The position numbers were made by a program, and so were the translations under genes. A DNA stretch of 23,844 nt, from NCBI GenBank assembly GCA_009602725.1, contig WELB01000344.1:70562-94405 (forward strand), written 5' to 3'. The notes under the pieces were generated by a model. That model did no database searches. It had not been told where the DNA came from and was given only the letters and a program-made list of their open reading frames with translations. This document shows, piece by piece, positions 10,204-23,844 of the stretch (position 1 is the first letter of the stretch; the number at the start of each line of letters is the position of its first letter). This DNA is from Spirogloea muscicola (lineage: Eukaryota > Streptophyta > Zygnematophyceae > Spirogloeales > Spirogloeaceae).

Positions 10204-11227
10204 GACTTTTGTAAAGCGGCAGACCTGGCAACATCAGGGTATACAGCCATACAACATTCTTCATTGGTCTTGTGCAGAATATGTAGAAAGTCTAGGAAGC
10301 TGTTCTTGATAGGAGCACTCGATGTTGATGACAGTTACCAGGATTTGCGCCGCCAATCTCTGCCCATGCCGGGCAAGGTTAAACGCATGTGCAACAGGCT
10401 TTCACGCAGGGCGCTAGGGGGTCAAATCGCTAGCATGTCAGCATCACAGTCATCACACTTCATTCACTTGTCCTCATTACGATAGAGAGTATCCACTGTG
10501 CTTTCTTGATGTCAAGCATGCTAATATACCTTTGATGAGCATAGTTATAAATCTGATCACTGGCACTGGCATTTTCCAAAATTGTCTGGCAGATCTTCCT
10601 ATGCGGCAGTGTAGCTCCATGCTTGTCGTTGGTCTATTGCCGCTCATGCGCATTTACTTTGACAATGTAAGAAGGTTGATAGCAGACAAGACATGCAAGT
10701 GGTACGATGCACAGCTTTCTTTTTAAGTCAGATCTCCTCGATGTCAAAGGAGACAAGTGCAGAGAAAATGGTGTGTCCGATTGTAGGACTGCGAGATGCA
10801 GCCGGCGCCAGTTGCTCCTTATCAACCTTCAAGCATATGGCGACTTCTATTGCACCTCTTGATTGTCTTCTACAGCCGCCGCTTCTGCTTCTCGTGTTAC
10901 CGTCTCATTGTCCTCAGCAAGGTGTTTGCTCCTCTCCACAGGTCCAGCAAATTGCCCCCATGTCTTAAGGGTGCAGATGCAGATGTTCTCATGGCGGCTT
11001 GTGCCATTAGCGTAATCAGATCAGAGGTCAAGGGCAGCCAGGCCGAGCAGCCCGGCTATGATGTCGCTGGGTTGCTCGCTCAGGTGTACCGGTGCGCCTC
11101 CATTGTGCTTCAGCGTGTTCCGGCAACACAAGTTGCGACTCAATCGACAGGCCATAGTTCTTACATAACTACCACACCCGACATCCGTGACGTCCGCTGT
11201 CCCGGGGCCCCGTTCACACGTCGCTGA
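10204..11227 (+). CDS. Tentative unrecognised multi-exon gene or remnant
   Basis: Five segments (10204-10238, 10278-10420, 10593-10666, 10732-10770, 10922-11227) can be joined at GT-AG junctions in one frame, 199 codons with the TGA at 11225. Coding-like stretches are LFLIGALDVDDSYQDLRRQ, LPMRQCSSMLVVGLLPLMRI (a possible hydrophobic helix) and GADADVLMAACAISVIRSE. In the second segment only one frame is open. Against it: no start codon was found, the first segment follows the hydrolase stop by only 126 bases and contains its likely poly(A) signal, and the last segment runs into the START promoter. I recognise no family. It could be a small gene, a decayed one, or chance. An alternative ends the frame at 10968 using the acceptor before 10942. 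Confidence 0.28.
10210..10214 (+). terminator. TGTAA polyadenylation signal of the hydrolase gene
   Basis: TGTAA lies 133 bases after the hydrolase stop codon. TGTAA is the usual poly(A) signal in green algae. It also falls inside the first exon of the tentative gene that follows, so the two readings compete. Confidence 0.45.
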
Positions 11228-11255
11228 CTTCCAGGTCAAAATCCACTTCAGCAAC

Positions 11256-11274
11256 GACGTGGCGCAGCCACGTC
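11256..11274. promoter_or_regulatory. 19-bp palindrome with paired ACGT cores
   Basis: GACGTGGC, a 3-base spacer GCA, then GCCACGTC: exact inverted arms, each with an ACGTGGC core of the G-box/ABRE type bound by plant bZIP or bHLH factors. A TGACGTC lies 62 bases upstream at 11188-11194. Role in regulating the START gene is inferred. Confidence 0.5.
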
Positions 11275-11701
11275 AGCGTCGAGTCGGAGCAGCAACTGTC
11301 GCGCGCCAATGGGCGGCGGGGCGCACCAATGGCGGCGCGCCCAAGGGCCGAGGAGCGGGGACGGCGACGGAACGGTGCCTATCGTCGCGGGAGACGTGGA
11401 TCTGGCCCCCGCAATGGACACGGGCACAGCGGGGCTCCGCGGGGTGCGCGGAGGCATTCGCCCACCGAACGGTGAGAGCGGATTCGTCCGATCCAACGAA
11501 AGCCGCCGCCCCGTGGCGCGCGGGCCAGGGCTGCTCTGCCCTGGGGCGTGCGTGGAGGGAGGGGGCGGGGGGGCCCCGGGGCGAGGGGCGCCCTCAGTCC
11601 ACGGAGCGGGCCCCGGGAAGAGGGAGGGGGAGGCGGGGGGCCGCCGGTGCGGAGATTCTGCTGCCCCCCGCCAAAGGTGCTGCCTCTGGCGCTGGCGGCC
11701 G

Positions 11702-11732
<31 letters not shown>

Positions 11733-11768
11733 TCGCATCTCGAAGCGCCCGCCGAACCCGGACCGCCG

Positions 11769-11803
11769 NNNNNNNNNNNNNNNNNNNNNNNNNNNNNNNN
11801 NNN
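11769..11803. other. Assembly gap (35 n) in the START leader
   Basis: A run of 35 unknown bases flanked by GCC/CGG repeats. The true length may differ. It is outside the called coding sequence. Confidence 0.95.
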
Positions 11804-12017
11804 CCTCCGCGGCACCGCCCTGCTCGCCGCAGGCCGCGCGGGCGCTCGCTGCTCGCTGCCGCACCTGGCCTTGAAGGCGGCGGCGGCGGCGGCGACGGCG
11901 GCGATGGCGGTGGTGCGGTCGTCGCCGTAGCTTCCTGGGCGCCGGGGCTCGTGAGAAAGCCCTGTCCGAGGCCGTCGGCCCGCCGCTTTCTGGACACCGT
12001 ACCGGCCCTGCTCGGCC

Positions 12018-14551
12018 ATGGCCGCGCCGTGGACCCTCAGCCCGGGAGCGGCGATGGCGGCGCCGGAGCCCGCGCACGGCGGCGACTGGCTCGCCCTCCT
12101 TCGCTGCGTGCTCCTCGCGGCCCTCGTCACCGTGCTGGCGGCTGCCCTGCAATGGCTGCAGCGCCGGCTCGGCCGTGCCGCCGTGGCCGCGCGCAAGGTC
12201 CACCCCGTCGCCTTCCCCGACGACGACGACGTCGTCGCGGATGCGGCGCTGCCGCCTACCAAGGCTCAGGCCAAGGCCAGGGCCGACGCCGATGCGCAGC
12301 CGGCGGAGGGCGTCGGGAAGCCGCAGCCGCTGCTGGTCTCCCAGGACCAGGACTTGGATGGAGCGCCGCCGCCATCCGGACGAGGGGGAAAGGCATCCAG
12401 ATGCGTGGCGCGGAAGCCAGCCGGAGGCCGAGTTACCTTCGGCGGCGCCACCGGCGGCGCCCCTCGGGCGCCGCAGCCGGTCTCTGGACATCCTTCGCAG
12501 GGACCGGTCAAGCTCGCTGACGAGACCGCCGGCCCTCGCAGCACCAACGTTAAAGGCTCACTTATGCCGCGGCCCTCGACTAAGTCAGAGATCGGTGGTA
12601 TCGGTGGCAGCGCCGATGACGACGGAACGGAGGATGCGGACCTCGAGAGCTTCCTCAGCGGCCTGAGAGCTGGCGGCATGCTTGCGGAGCTGCGGCAGCA
12701 GAGCCTCTCACGCTTCAGGGTTTGTTGGCACCTCCGGCAAGCCCTCATGCATGGCTGGTGCATGACTGTGGTGCATCTATGGTTATACAGTGGTGCATCT
12801 ATAGCACTTTGCTTTAGCCCCGTGCTTTTAATTTTGGTAATGCGGCATTGCCACGACGCTGGCTGCCAGATGAGTGAAGCTCGGCTGCTCATACCGCGAT
12901 CGTGTTGCACGGCTTGTTGCTGACAGCAGCTGCAGCAGCAGCAGCGGTCAGCCGCTGGGGGCGCTGCAGAAGGCGAAGCTCCGTCCTCGTCCCGCTCCGG
13001 CAATGCTTCTGAGGATGGCTGCATCGCTGCAAGTGGCGATGGCGGGCATGGAACCCCCGAAATGAACGGCGGCCTGGCTGATGGCCTGGACCTAGTGGCA
13101 ACACCTGCACTGGCCAAGCAAGCGGAGCCAGAGGACAGCAATGACGTCGGGACGAGCTTGGATCAGGAGCCGCTTGTGGAGGCCATGGCTGGTCAGGCGC
13201 GGGGCGCTGGACTCCTGGAAGCTGGCAGCGTGCCCGAGGCTGCAGCTGCAAGCGAGGCCGCCGACCACGCCCAAGGCGAAGCTCGCGGGCACGCCGAAAC
13301 GTTAGTTGAGGAAGGGGCCGTGACCACAGCAGACTTACACGCATTTCTCGCTAGGCTCGCTGGTGAGCATTCACTGCTGACTTTGGCATGTCCAGCTGTG
13401 GCCGGCGTGAGCGTGTCATGGTGCTCACTGCCCTTGCCATGCTGCTGTGGGCGCAGGCCTGGATGGCGCTGAAGCGGCGAGCCTCACAGAGAAGCGTGCT
13501 GTGGAGAAGGCGACTGCCGAGGTGGCGTACTGGGCTTGCTACAACGACGGGCCCGGCAGCCAGGCGACCGAGTACGTCAGCCAGACGGTCATCGAGGGCT
13601 GCTCCGCCGAGCTGATGCGCAACTTCTTCCTGGACGACAACTTCCGCTACGCCTGGGACGACGCCCGCACTGAGAGCAACATCATCGAGGACTGGGATGC
13701 TGGCGCATACCAGGTGCACAACACGCCCCTGTGGAGAGTCATTCTTTTGTGCGACGTTGGCGCTCGCTCACGCTGAATAACATCATGATCACATATTCGT
13801 CGCTCTGCGGTTGCAGGTTGTGCACTGGGTGCGCAAGTTCCCTTTCTTCCTGAAGAGTCGCGAGTACGTCATTGGCCGGCGGCTGTGGCTCGCTGAAGAT
13901 GGCACAGCCTACTGCGTCTCCAAGCACACAGAGCACCCATCACGGCCTCGCCGTTCTACACCGTACCGCGTCGACAGCTTCTTGTCCAGGCAATTTGCTG
14001 GAGCCCTTGAGGCTTCTGTTCGTGCTTCAACTTTTCTTAGAGCCTGATGACTTGCTGAGGAAGCATTGAGCTGCTGCTGAGATGCCCTTAGAGCACCTAT
14101 TTGCCATTTCTGCTGACTATTTGCTGAGCACTGGTTTGGCTCTGATTACGAGTACATCGTGGAGGAACTGCGTTTGAACTGTTAGACGTTGGCTTGCTTG
14201 ATCTTGCGTCTTCATGGTGGAGGTTAGCTGATCAAATGCCTGTCTGCAAGCAGCTGGCGAATCCGCTCCATCAGTTCGCGGGACGGCGACGACAGCATGC
14301 TGGCCTGCGAGATAACCAATGTGCACGAGGAGGACTCGGGCATCGCACGGTCCGTGGCGCGGCGTGGCGCCGTCCTCGGTATGTGGCGCCACGTCCTGAA
14401 GCTCCACCAAGGTGTGCTCAAGTACGCCTCAGCCAAGCGGCCATCACCCATCCCGCCTGACGTGCTCAAGGCCGCACGCGTCCCCACTCTTCCATCGTCT
14501 TCTCCTGTTGGCCCTCAAAACAGCGGGCAGATAGGACCTCTAACTGGCTGA
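12018..14551 (+). CDS. Membrane-anchored START-domain lipid-binding protein
   Basis: Exons 12018-12719, 12927-13362, 13457-13713, 13817-13989 and 14254-14551 give 621 aa. The start ATG sits in GGCCATGGCC with an in-frame stop upstream at 11928. Residues 24-46 (WLALLRCVLLAALVTVLAAAL) form one hydrophobic helix, so the protein is probably membrane-anchored. Residues 47-379 are low-complexity, Ala/Gly/Pro/Glu-rich and acidic, with a Gln run opening exon 2. Residues about 390-560 form the START domain: DDNFRYAWDDARTESNIIEDW, then YQVVHWVRKFPFFLKSREY, VIGRRLWLAEDGTAYCVSK, SSWRIRSISSRDGDDSMLAC, EITNVHEEDSGIA. These match the plant START proteins At5g54170/At4g14500/At3g23080. START domains bind lipids or sterols in a hydrophobic pocket; the ligand is unknown. 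Intron 4 most likely starts with GC (CCAG/GCAATT at 13990). The linker is much longer than in the plant relatives, which are about 400 aa. Confidence 0.87.
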
Positions 14552-16329
14552 GGTGTGTTTGCCTTCATTGTCATGGGTTCCTTCAAAGAAACCTCCCCTC
14601 CTCTCCCTCCCCCCCCTCCTTATCCATCCTATTATCGACAGTGTTGCGTGAAGTAGTCAGTGGGAGTGGTTGTTGGCTTTTCAAAGCTGCAATAGGTTGA
14701 CAGCTTCCTCACGTAGATAATATGCAGTCTTTTACCTGCCCTTTTAGAGCACAACGATAGGTGTTGCGTGGTTGCTCATGGTCCTTATGCGCCAACTTAT
14801 GACTTAGCCGCCTGCTTCCAAAGGAAGCTAAAGCAACTGGCGACTGGCGGTCATTCAGATTGTGCAGCCTTGGTGCTCCATCTCTCTGTATTCCAGATGG
14901 GCAGTCATGCCTCATGTTACTCCAGGCAACTGTGAGACGCAGCCCAAGTGCTAATTATCAATTTCGAGGCCCCTCTTGTCAATGAGCTGGCTTCCAGGAG
15001 GATAAGCTGATGTGTCCCGCTCATCTGCCAGTATAGAGTGTGATTGCCAGCCTCATCCAAGGAGGGGCGCAGTTGCAAGGTGACACATGACTAGCCAAGT
15101 GGCAATTGGATGTACATGGAGTTGTGGGTCAATGTTAAAACTGTGCCAGCGAGCAATGCCGTCACATGAGGACACCAGAGATCGCATAGACTAGGTCATT
15201 GTGTGCCTGGAGCAATTGACATTAAGTGCTGCCACTTCTCCATACATTGACAAAAGGCAAGTAGCAAGGGTAGGTAGAGTATGTGACTCTTACTTTGCTG
15301 CCATATAATAGTACACATCTCAGCTCTTCTTCTAACTGTAGTGAACAGCCCTGTGCCATGTCATGTTGCTCTCTTGTAAGCCACTTGCATATCTGCGTCT
15401 CATAACAATTGTCAAACCTGACCCCAACAGTCTGATTGGCCTGTTCACTGTCTCAACCGCAAATCATGAGCCCTAACTTGATCTGACCCGTCCCCTGTAT
15501 GCTAGATAAAATTGCCTGCAGCACGCCCTTCACACTGCTTGTACAAAAGAGCAGTACCAAGCCACAACGAAATAGCACCAAGCAGTCTCTGCAACTCCCT
15601 TCCAGCACAGTGGCCCTAGCATTGCTTCCGAGAATATGGCTAAGCTCAGCTGGATCACTTGCAAACCTGCCACTTGATATGTAGCTTTGCAATAAGCAGT
15701 GTACACATGCAGACATGACTCGTTAAGCCACGCTTCAGTATTCTTGGGCTGTCGTACTAAGCTTTGATACTGAAGAGCCAACTGGAAGAGCAGCACAAGC
15801 ATTGGCAAAGATGATGAAAAGGACATCCATCAGGGGTTACGGCTACCTCAAGCTTCAAATCAGTCCCAGTCACTATTGGAGGTCGGACACACTGGAGAAG
15901 GAAATGAGGGGCCCCAGTGGGATCCGAATGCTTCTGCATCTTCTAGTATTGGAGCTATTTGCTGTAATCACGTCACAGTGGAGCCCAATAGATAGTATGA
16001 GACGGCTAAGTGTGCATGTGTTCTGCCCTCAACGCAGGAACTGGGGCCAGCCAGAGCTCCAAGCACGCAACAGCAAGCGAGATCATGGATGATTAAACCC
16101 GGACAAACGCTGAGGCAGTGGCAATGTCAAGTCTTCGCTCACTGCTTGGTGATCACAGAGAATCTGGAACGAGGAGTGCTGTGTACTCTGGCCAATACAT
16201 GCATTTGCCCAAGTAAATGTGCTCACTTGACAAAGCCAAGCAGAGAGGAGAAGCCAAGGTGCCAAAACTTAAATATACGGCCACAGCACAGGGTCTTCAT
16301 CACTGGTCGTTGTCTGACATATAAGTGGA
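14552..16329. other. Long convergent intergenic stretch, START (+) and PFP (-)
   Basis: About 1.8 kb between two convergent stop codons. It begins with a polypyrimidine tract (14591-14620) in the START 3' UTR. A plus-strand TGTAA is at 15375-15379, far from the START stop; I saw no minus-strand TGTAA behind PFP. Two overlapping minus-strand ORFs at 15453-15826 exist, one starting MSFSSSLPMLVLLFQLALQ like a signal peptide, but no spliced model or family supports them. No RNA gene was recognised. Confidence 0.5.
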
Positions 16330-21427
<5,098 letters not shown>

Positions 21428-21467
21428 CTAGCGAGAGCGCCACGAACCAAGGCCGTTGTCCGACTTC

Positions 21468-21498
<31 letters not shown>

Positions 21499-21789
21499 GC
21501 GGCGGGACGGCGGTGTAGCCGGAATGGCCATCACAGTCCTCTGCTGCTTCGCCCCAACCTCCCTCCTCCCCGCCTCCCTCCCCTCGCCGCGCTCCGCACA
21601 CTGATGTGGCCCCCTCCCCCGGCTCGGACCGGATATCCGATCGGCCAGCCACGCCGCCGGATGCGCGCGATCGGACGGGCGTGCCACGCTCACGCCCTCC
21701 ACGTCGGACGCCAGCTAGGATATCCGCCTGCCACGTGGCCGCGCGCCGCCGGCCCCCATCCAACTGTGCCGCGCGGGCCTGGCCGGGGT
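21428..21789 (-). promoter_or_regulatory. PFP promoter region with G-box and GGATATCCG pair
   Basis: GC-rich upstream region of PFP. It holds a perfect 10-bp palindrome GCCACGTGGC at 21730-21739 (G-box core CACGTG, bound by bHLH/bZIP factors, often light- or stress-linked in plants). A GGATATCCG motif occurs at 21631-21639 and again at 21718-21726; each contains the palindrome GGATATCC. No TATA box was recognised. Confidence 0.5.
21467..21505 (-). repeat. GCC/CGG run in the PFP leader
   Basis: CGG triplets with one CAG interruption lie 40 bases upstream of the PFP start codon, probably in the 5' UTR. On the transcript strand it is a GCC run. Confidence 0.85.
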
Positions 21790-22260
21790 GTCCTGCAGCC
21801 GTTACCTTACATTCGAAGAGCTGTTGCTGAAGTCGTCATGCTGTGTATCGAGCCTTTCCCCCGGGATTAAGGTTCGGGGTTGAGAAGAACAAAGAATGGC
21901 GTTCGCAAAGAAGAAGAAAAGGCTCGCCCATTGAGGATAGGGGCTGGAAAAGCCAGCCCAAAACCGAATGAACAAAGTACGAGAAGGGGGGCTTAGCAAA
22001 GGAAGTGCAAAGTCTCCTGAGCTGTTCTGCACTTGACCAGTCTTTTGGCTGGCCTTTCACAGCTCTTGTCCCCTCTTGAAAAGCTGCTGCATCGTGGCAC
22101 TGTGTTCTGCAGATGCCTGGCCCGTATGTGGACCTTGAAAACCATTCACTTCGGCCTAGCTTCTTCTGCTTTACGAACGCCTTACTTTACTAACATGGTT
22201 GAACGTTCTGAGTTAAGGCTTCAGCTTGAGTCCTTATCTCCTCTTTATCAATTTTAGATA
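21790..22260. other. Stretch of different texture, possible organelle-derived insert
   Basis: The composition changes abruptly from GC-rich promoter to mixed purine/pyrimidine blocks such as AAGAAGAAGAAAAGG, GGGGCTGGAAAAGCCAGCCC and GAGAAGGGGGGCTTAGC. This resembles non-coding plant-type mitochondrial DNA to my eye. Short ORFs on both strands are not convincing. The call rests on texture only. Confidence 0.25.
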
Positions 22261-22347
22261 GCCTGCCACTCGCCTGCACAAGGTATCAGGGAGCCACCGA
22301 TGCTTTGTAGCGTCCCAATGGCCCCTTGTCGATTATGAATTTGCTTT

Positions 22348-22421
22348 GGGCCTGGTTTCCAGAGCGACTTCGCCTCCTTCTGGAGGGCCTGGATTTCACA
22401 GCCACTTCGCATCCTTCAGGA
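22348..22421. repeat. Imperfect 37-bp tandem duplication
   Basis: Two adjacent 37-bp units (22348-22384 and 22385-22421) start GGGCCTGG and share CACTTCGC/GACTTCGC and CCTTC cores with several mismatches. They lie in the gene-poor stretch 22261-22585 behind the unrecognised right-edge gene, where nothing else was identified. Confidence 0.75.
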
Positions 22422-22585
22422 AGACCCTGCTCTGCCTAGAGGTGTCATCAAGTGGGCCACGGCGCCCAGCGACGTGGAGCCCAGGTCTGTGGCCCTTCCA
22501 TGTCACAAATACACACGGTGGCACATACGCGCCGACCATCAACTCACATTGACAACGGAGTCACAAGGACAGCGTGCGACACGCA

Positions 22586-23844
22586 TCAAGCCTGTGAAGA
22601 AGCTGCTGTGAGTAGGTAATTAGATAGCTCCACCACTAGCGATCGCTTTTTACAGCGTTGTGCCTGCACACGAGACGAGACAACATTGCTGGCTTGAGAG
22701 ATGTGATGTTAAATCACCTCTGCAAGATGTGTGCACTGCGAACAGTATATTACAGACTGCACCTAATTTGACAAACCGACAATACCTTGCAGATTTAAAG
22801 GGACGAGCAACTTAACTTGCCAACTGAAAACCACTACCATCATGCTACAAGTTGTAATATGTAAAAACCACCTAGATGTGAGCACTAATGGAGCAAAAAT
22901 TGACAATGCAGTAGTGGCCCTGGCTACCTGCAGAACAAGTTGCTGCACAAAGTTCTGCTTGTCGACTGGAAAATCAGGAGCTTCTAAGAGCTCAAATATC
23001 TGCGCACACATAAAGTAGCTGTGCTGTGTGAGTGCAGTACCCAGTTAGCCAGCTTGCCCAACAGCTGACACTTCCGTGGCGGACTCAGCTCATGACCTCC
23101 TTCCCCCAACAACAGCAGAGGAAGGGCGCCAGTGCCGCCAGAGCCATTCATCATACAAGGCAGTCAGTCTTCCCCATCTGTCTGGCTGTTTACACCAAGC
23201 ACCACCCTATTTGATTCTCGCACGTGCAGGCCGAGGTGCACTGGACCTATGTGACACCCAATACTTGGACACTGAAGCAAACACCAGCTTGAGATCTGCC
23301 AACAGCAATGCAGAAGCAGGGCATCAGAGCCGCCTACCTGCTCCCGGCTGCTTGATCGGCTCTTTATGGCACTCAAAATGCTAAGCAGGAATTTGACGAC
23401 ATCCGCGTGGGCCTGGAGCTTGCCACTGGGCTTGACCACCTGGTCGTGCCGCATGCTGGCCTGCCCAGACGCCGCCGCCGAGGACCGCGACTGCTCCTCT
23501 TCCAACACCTGGTGCTCGCCGTCTTCCATGGCGCCCACAATCTCGCCTGCTTCCTCGTCACCACCTCTTGCGCCATTTTGGCCCACAGGCGGCACGAGGG
23601 CTGCAGTCTCCAAGGCCACGGGCTGTACGCCATCTGCAGGAGAAGCTATCTTGCCTGCTGCGATGCTATCACCATCGCCGGCACTCAGCAGTTGCGGACC
23701 AAGGGATGGGCTTCGCCTCCGCTTCCCAGGGCCTCGAAGGACTGGCCCGTCGGGGCCCTCTAGCCACGCCTCGTCCGCGCCCCCGCCAGCTCCTCCGCTC
23801 ATGCCAGCATCGGACTTATCTTGCCGGTAGGGATTCCCAAACAT
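22586..23844 (-). CDS. Unrecognised protein, possibly 5' partial
   Basis: Exon 1 (23338-23844) begins with an ATG formed by the last three bases of the window, so the true start could lie further right. It encodes 169 residues. The first 130 or so are low-complexity Gly/Ala/Glu-rich with a basic patch (RGPGKRRRSP) resembling a nuclear localisation signal. Then VVKFLLSILSAIKSRSSS looks helical and folded. Exon 2 (22928-22999) joins in phase and gives IFELLEAPDFPVDKQNFVQQ and LVLQ. A third exon (22586-22663) would end the frame with RSLVVELSNYLLTAASSQA and a stop; its acceptor has a good pyrimidine tract but this exon is the least certain. Total about 218 aa. I do not recognise the family. It is upstream of, and in tandem with, PFP. 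Confidence 0.5.

Larger units (their letters stand above)
11228..12017. promoter_or_regulatory. GC-rich promoter/leader of the START gene, with sequence gap
   Basis: About 790 bases, very GC-rich, with long open frames on both strands that are low-complexity Arg/Pro/Gly/Ala and not convincing protein. It holds an ACGT palindrome at 11256-11274, GCC run 11709-11732, CGG run 11876-11894, and 35 unknown bases (11769-11803). The START frame has a stop at 11928-11930, so the coding start is after that. Confidence 0.5.

Noticed and set aside
11248-12520. Several long ORFs on both strands in the GC-rich block
   Set aside because: They are Arg/Pro/Gly/Ala low-complexity, overlap each other in all frames, cross the n gap, and exist because GC-rich DNA has few stops.
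12768-12802. Direct repeat of GTGGTGCATCTAT in START intron 1
   Set aside because: Only two 13-base copies 22 bases apart; too short to infer anything.
15453-15826. Two overlapping minus-strand ORFs, one with a signal-peptide-like start
   Set aside because: No exon chain, no family and no sequon or cysteine pattern; the two frames conflict. Left as a note only.

Overview
The window looks like nuclear DNA of a green alga, most likely a trebouxiophyte of the Coccomyxa type. Genes are split into many short exons by roughly 100-450 bp introns with GT-AG ends. Promoters are GC-rich and carry CGG/GCC runs. A TTTAGGG-type (plant/algal telomere) array sits in one intron, and TGTAA, the usual green-algal polyadenylation signal, lies behind some genes. 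Protein content is plant-like: PPR protein, chloroplast-type hydrolase, START-domain protein and PPi-dependent phosphofructokinase. The organism is inferred from these traits. All gene models were spliced by hand; in four of them every junction keeps phase and the exon lengths add up to whole codons.

Layout, left to right. (1) 1-4197 (+): C-terminal part of a PPR protein in 12 exons, running in from the left edge, with an acidic three-copy repeat tail. (2) 4758-6880 (-): a seven-exon gene for a secreted, cysteine-rich, heavily N-glycosylated protein whose cysteine pattern resembles the plant SPARK ectodomain; no long ORF reveals it. It converges on the PPR gene and is head-to-head with the next gene. 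(3) 7763-10077 (+): chloroplast alpha/beta hydrolase of the chlorophyll dephytylase (CLD1)/pheophytinase-like group, six exons, with a problem at its start. (4) About 10204-11227 (+): a tentative unrecognised gene or remnant. (5) 12018-14551 (+): membrane-anchored START-domain protein, five exons, one probably bounded by a GC-AG intron. (6) 16330-21427 (-): complete 16-exon gene for the beta (catalytic) subunit of pyrophosphate:fructose-6-phosphate 1-phosphotransferase, with a decayed duplicate of exon 8 in an intron. (7) 22586-23844 (-): unrecognised gene reaching the right edge.

The genes do not form one pathway. Several relate to plastid and carbon metabolism (chlorophyll turnover, cytosolic glycolysis, lipid binding, organelle RNA processing), but eukaryotic neighbours need not share function. 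ACGT-core palindromes (G-box/CRE type) occur upstream of the hydrolase, START and PFP genes. The stretch 21790-22260 differs in texture from its surroundings and may be an organelle-derived insertion. The most interesting item is the SPARK-like secreted protein, because SPARK ectodomains are known mainly from land-plant receptor kinases and GPI-anchored proteins.
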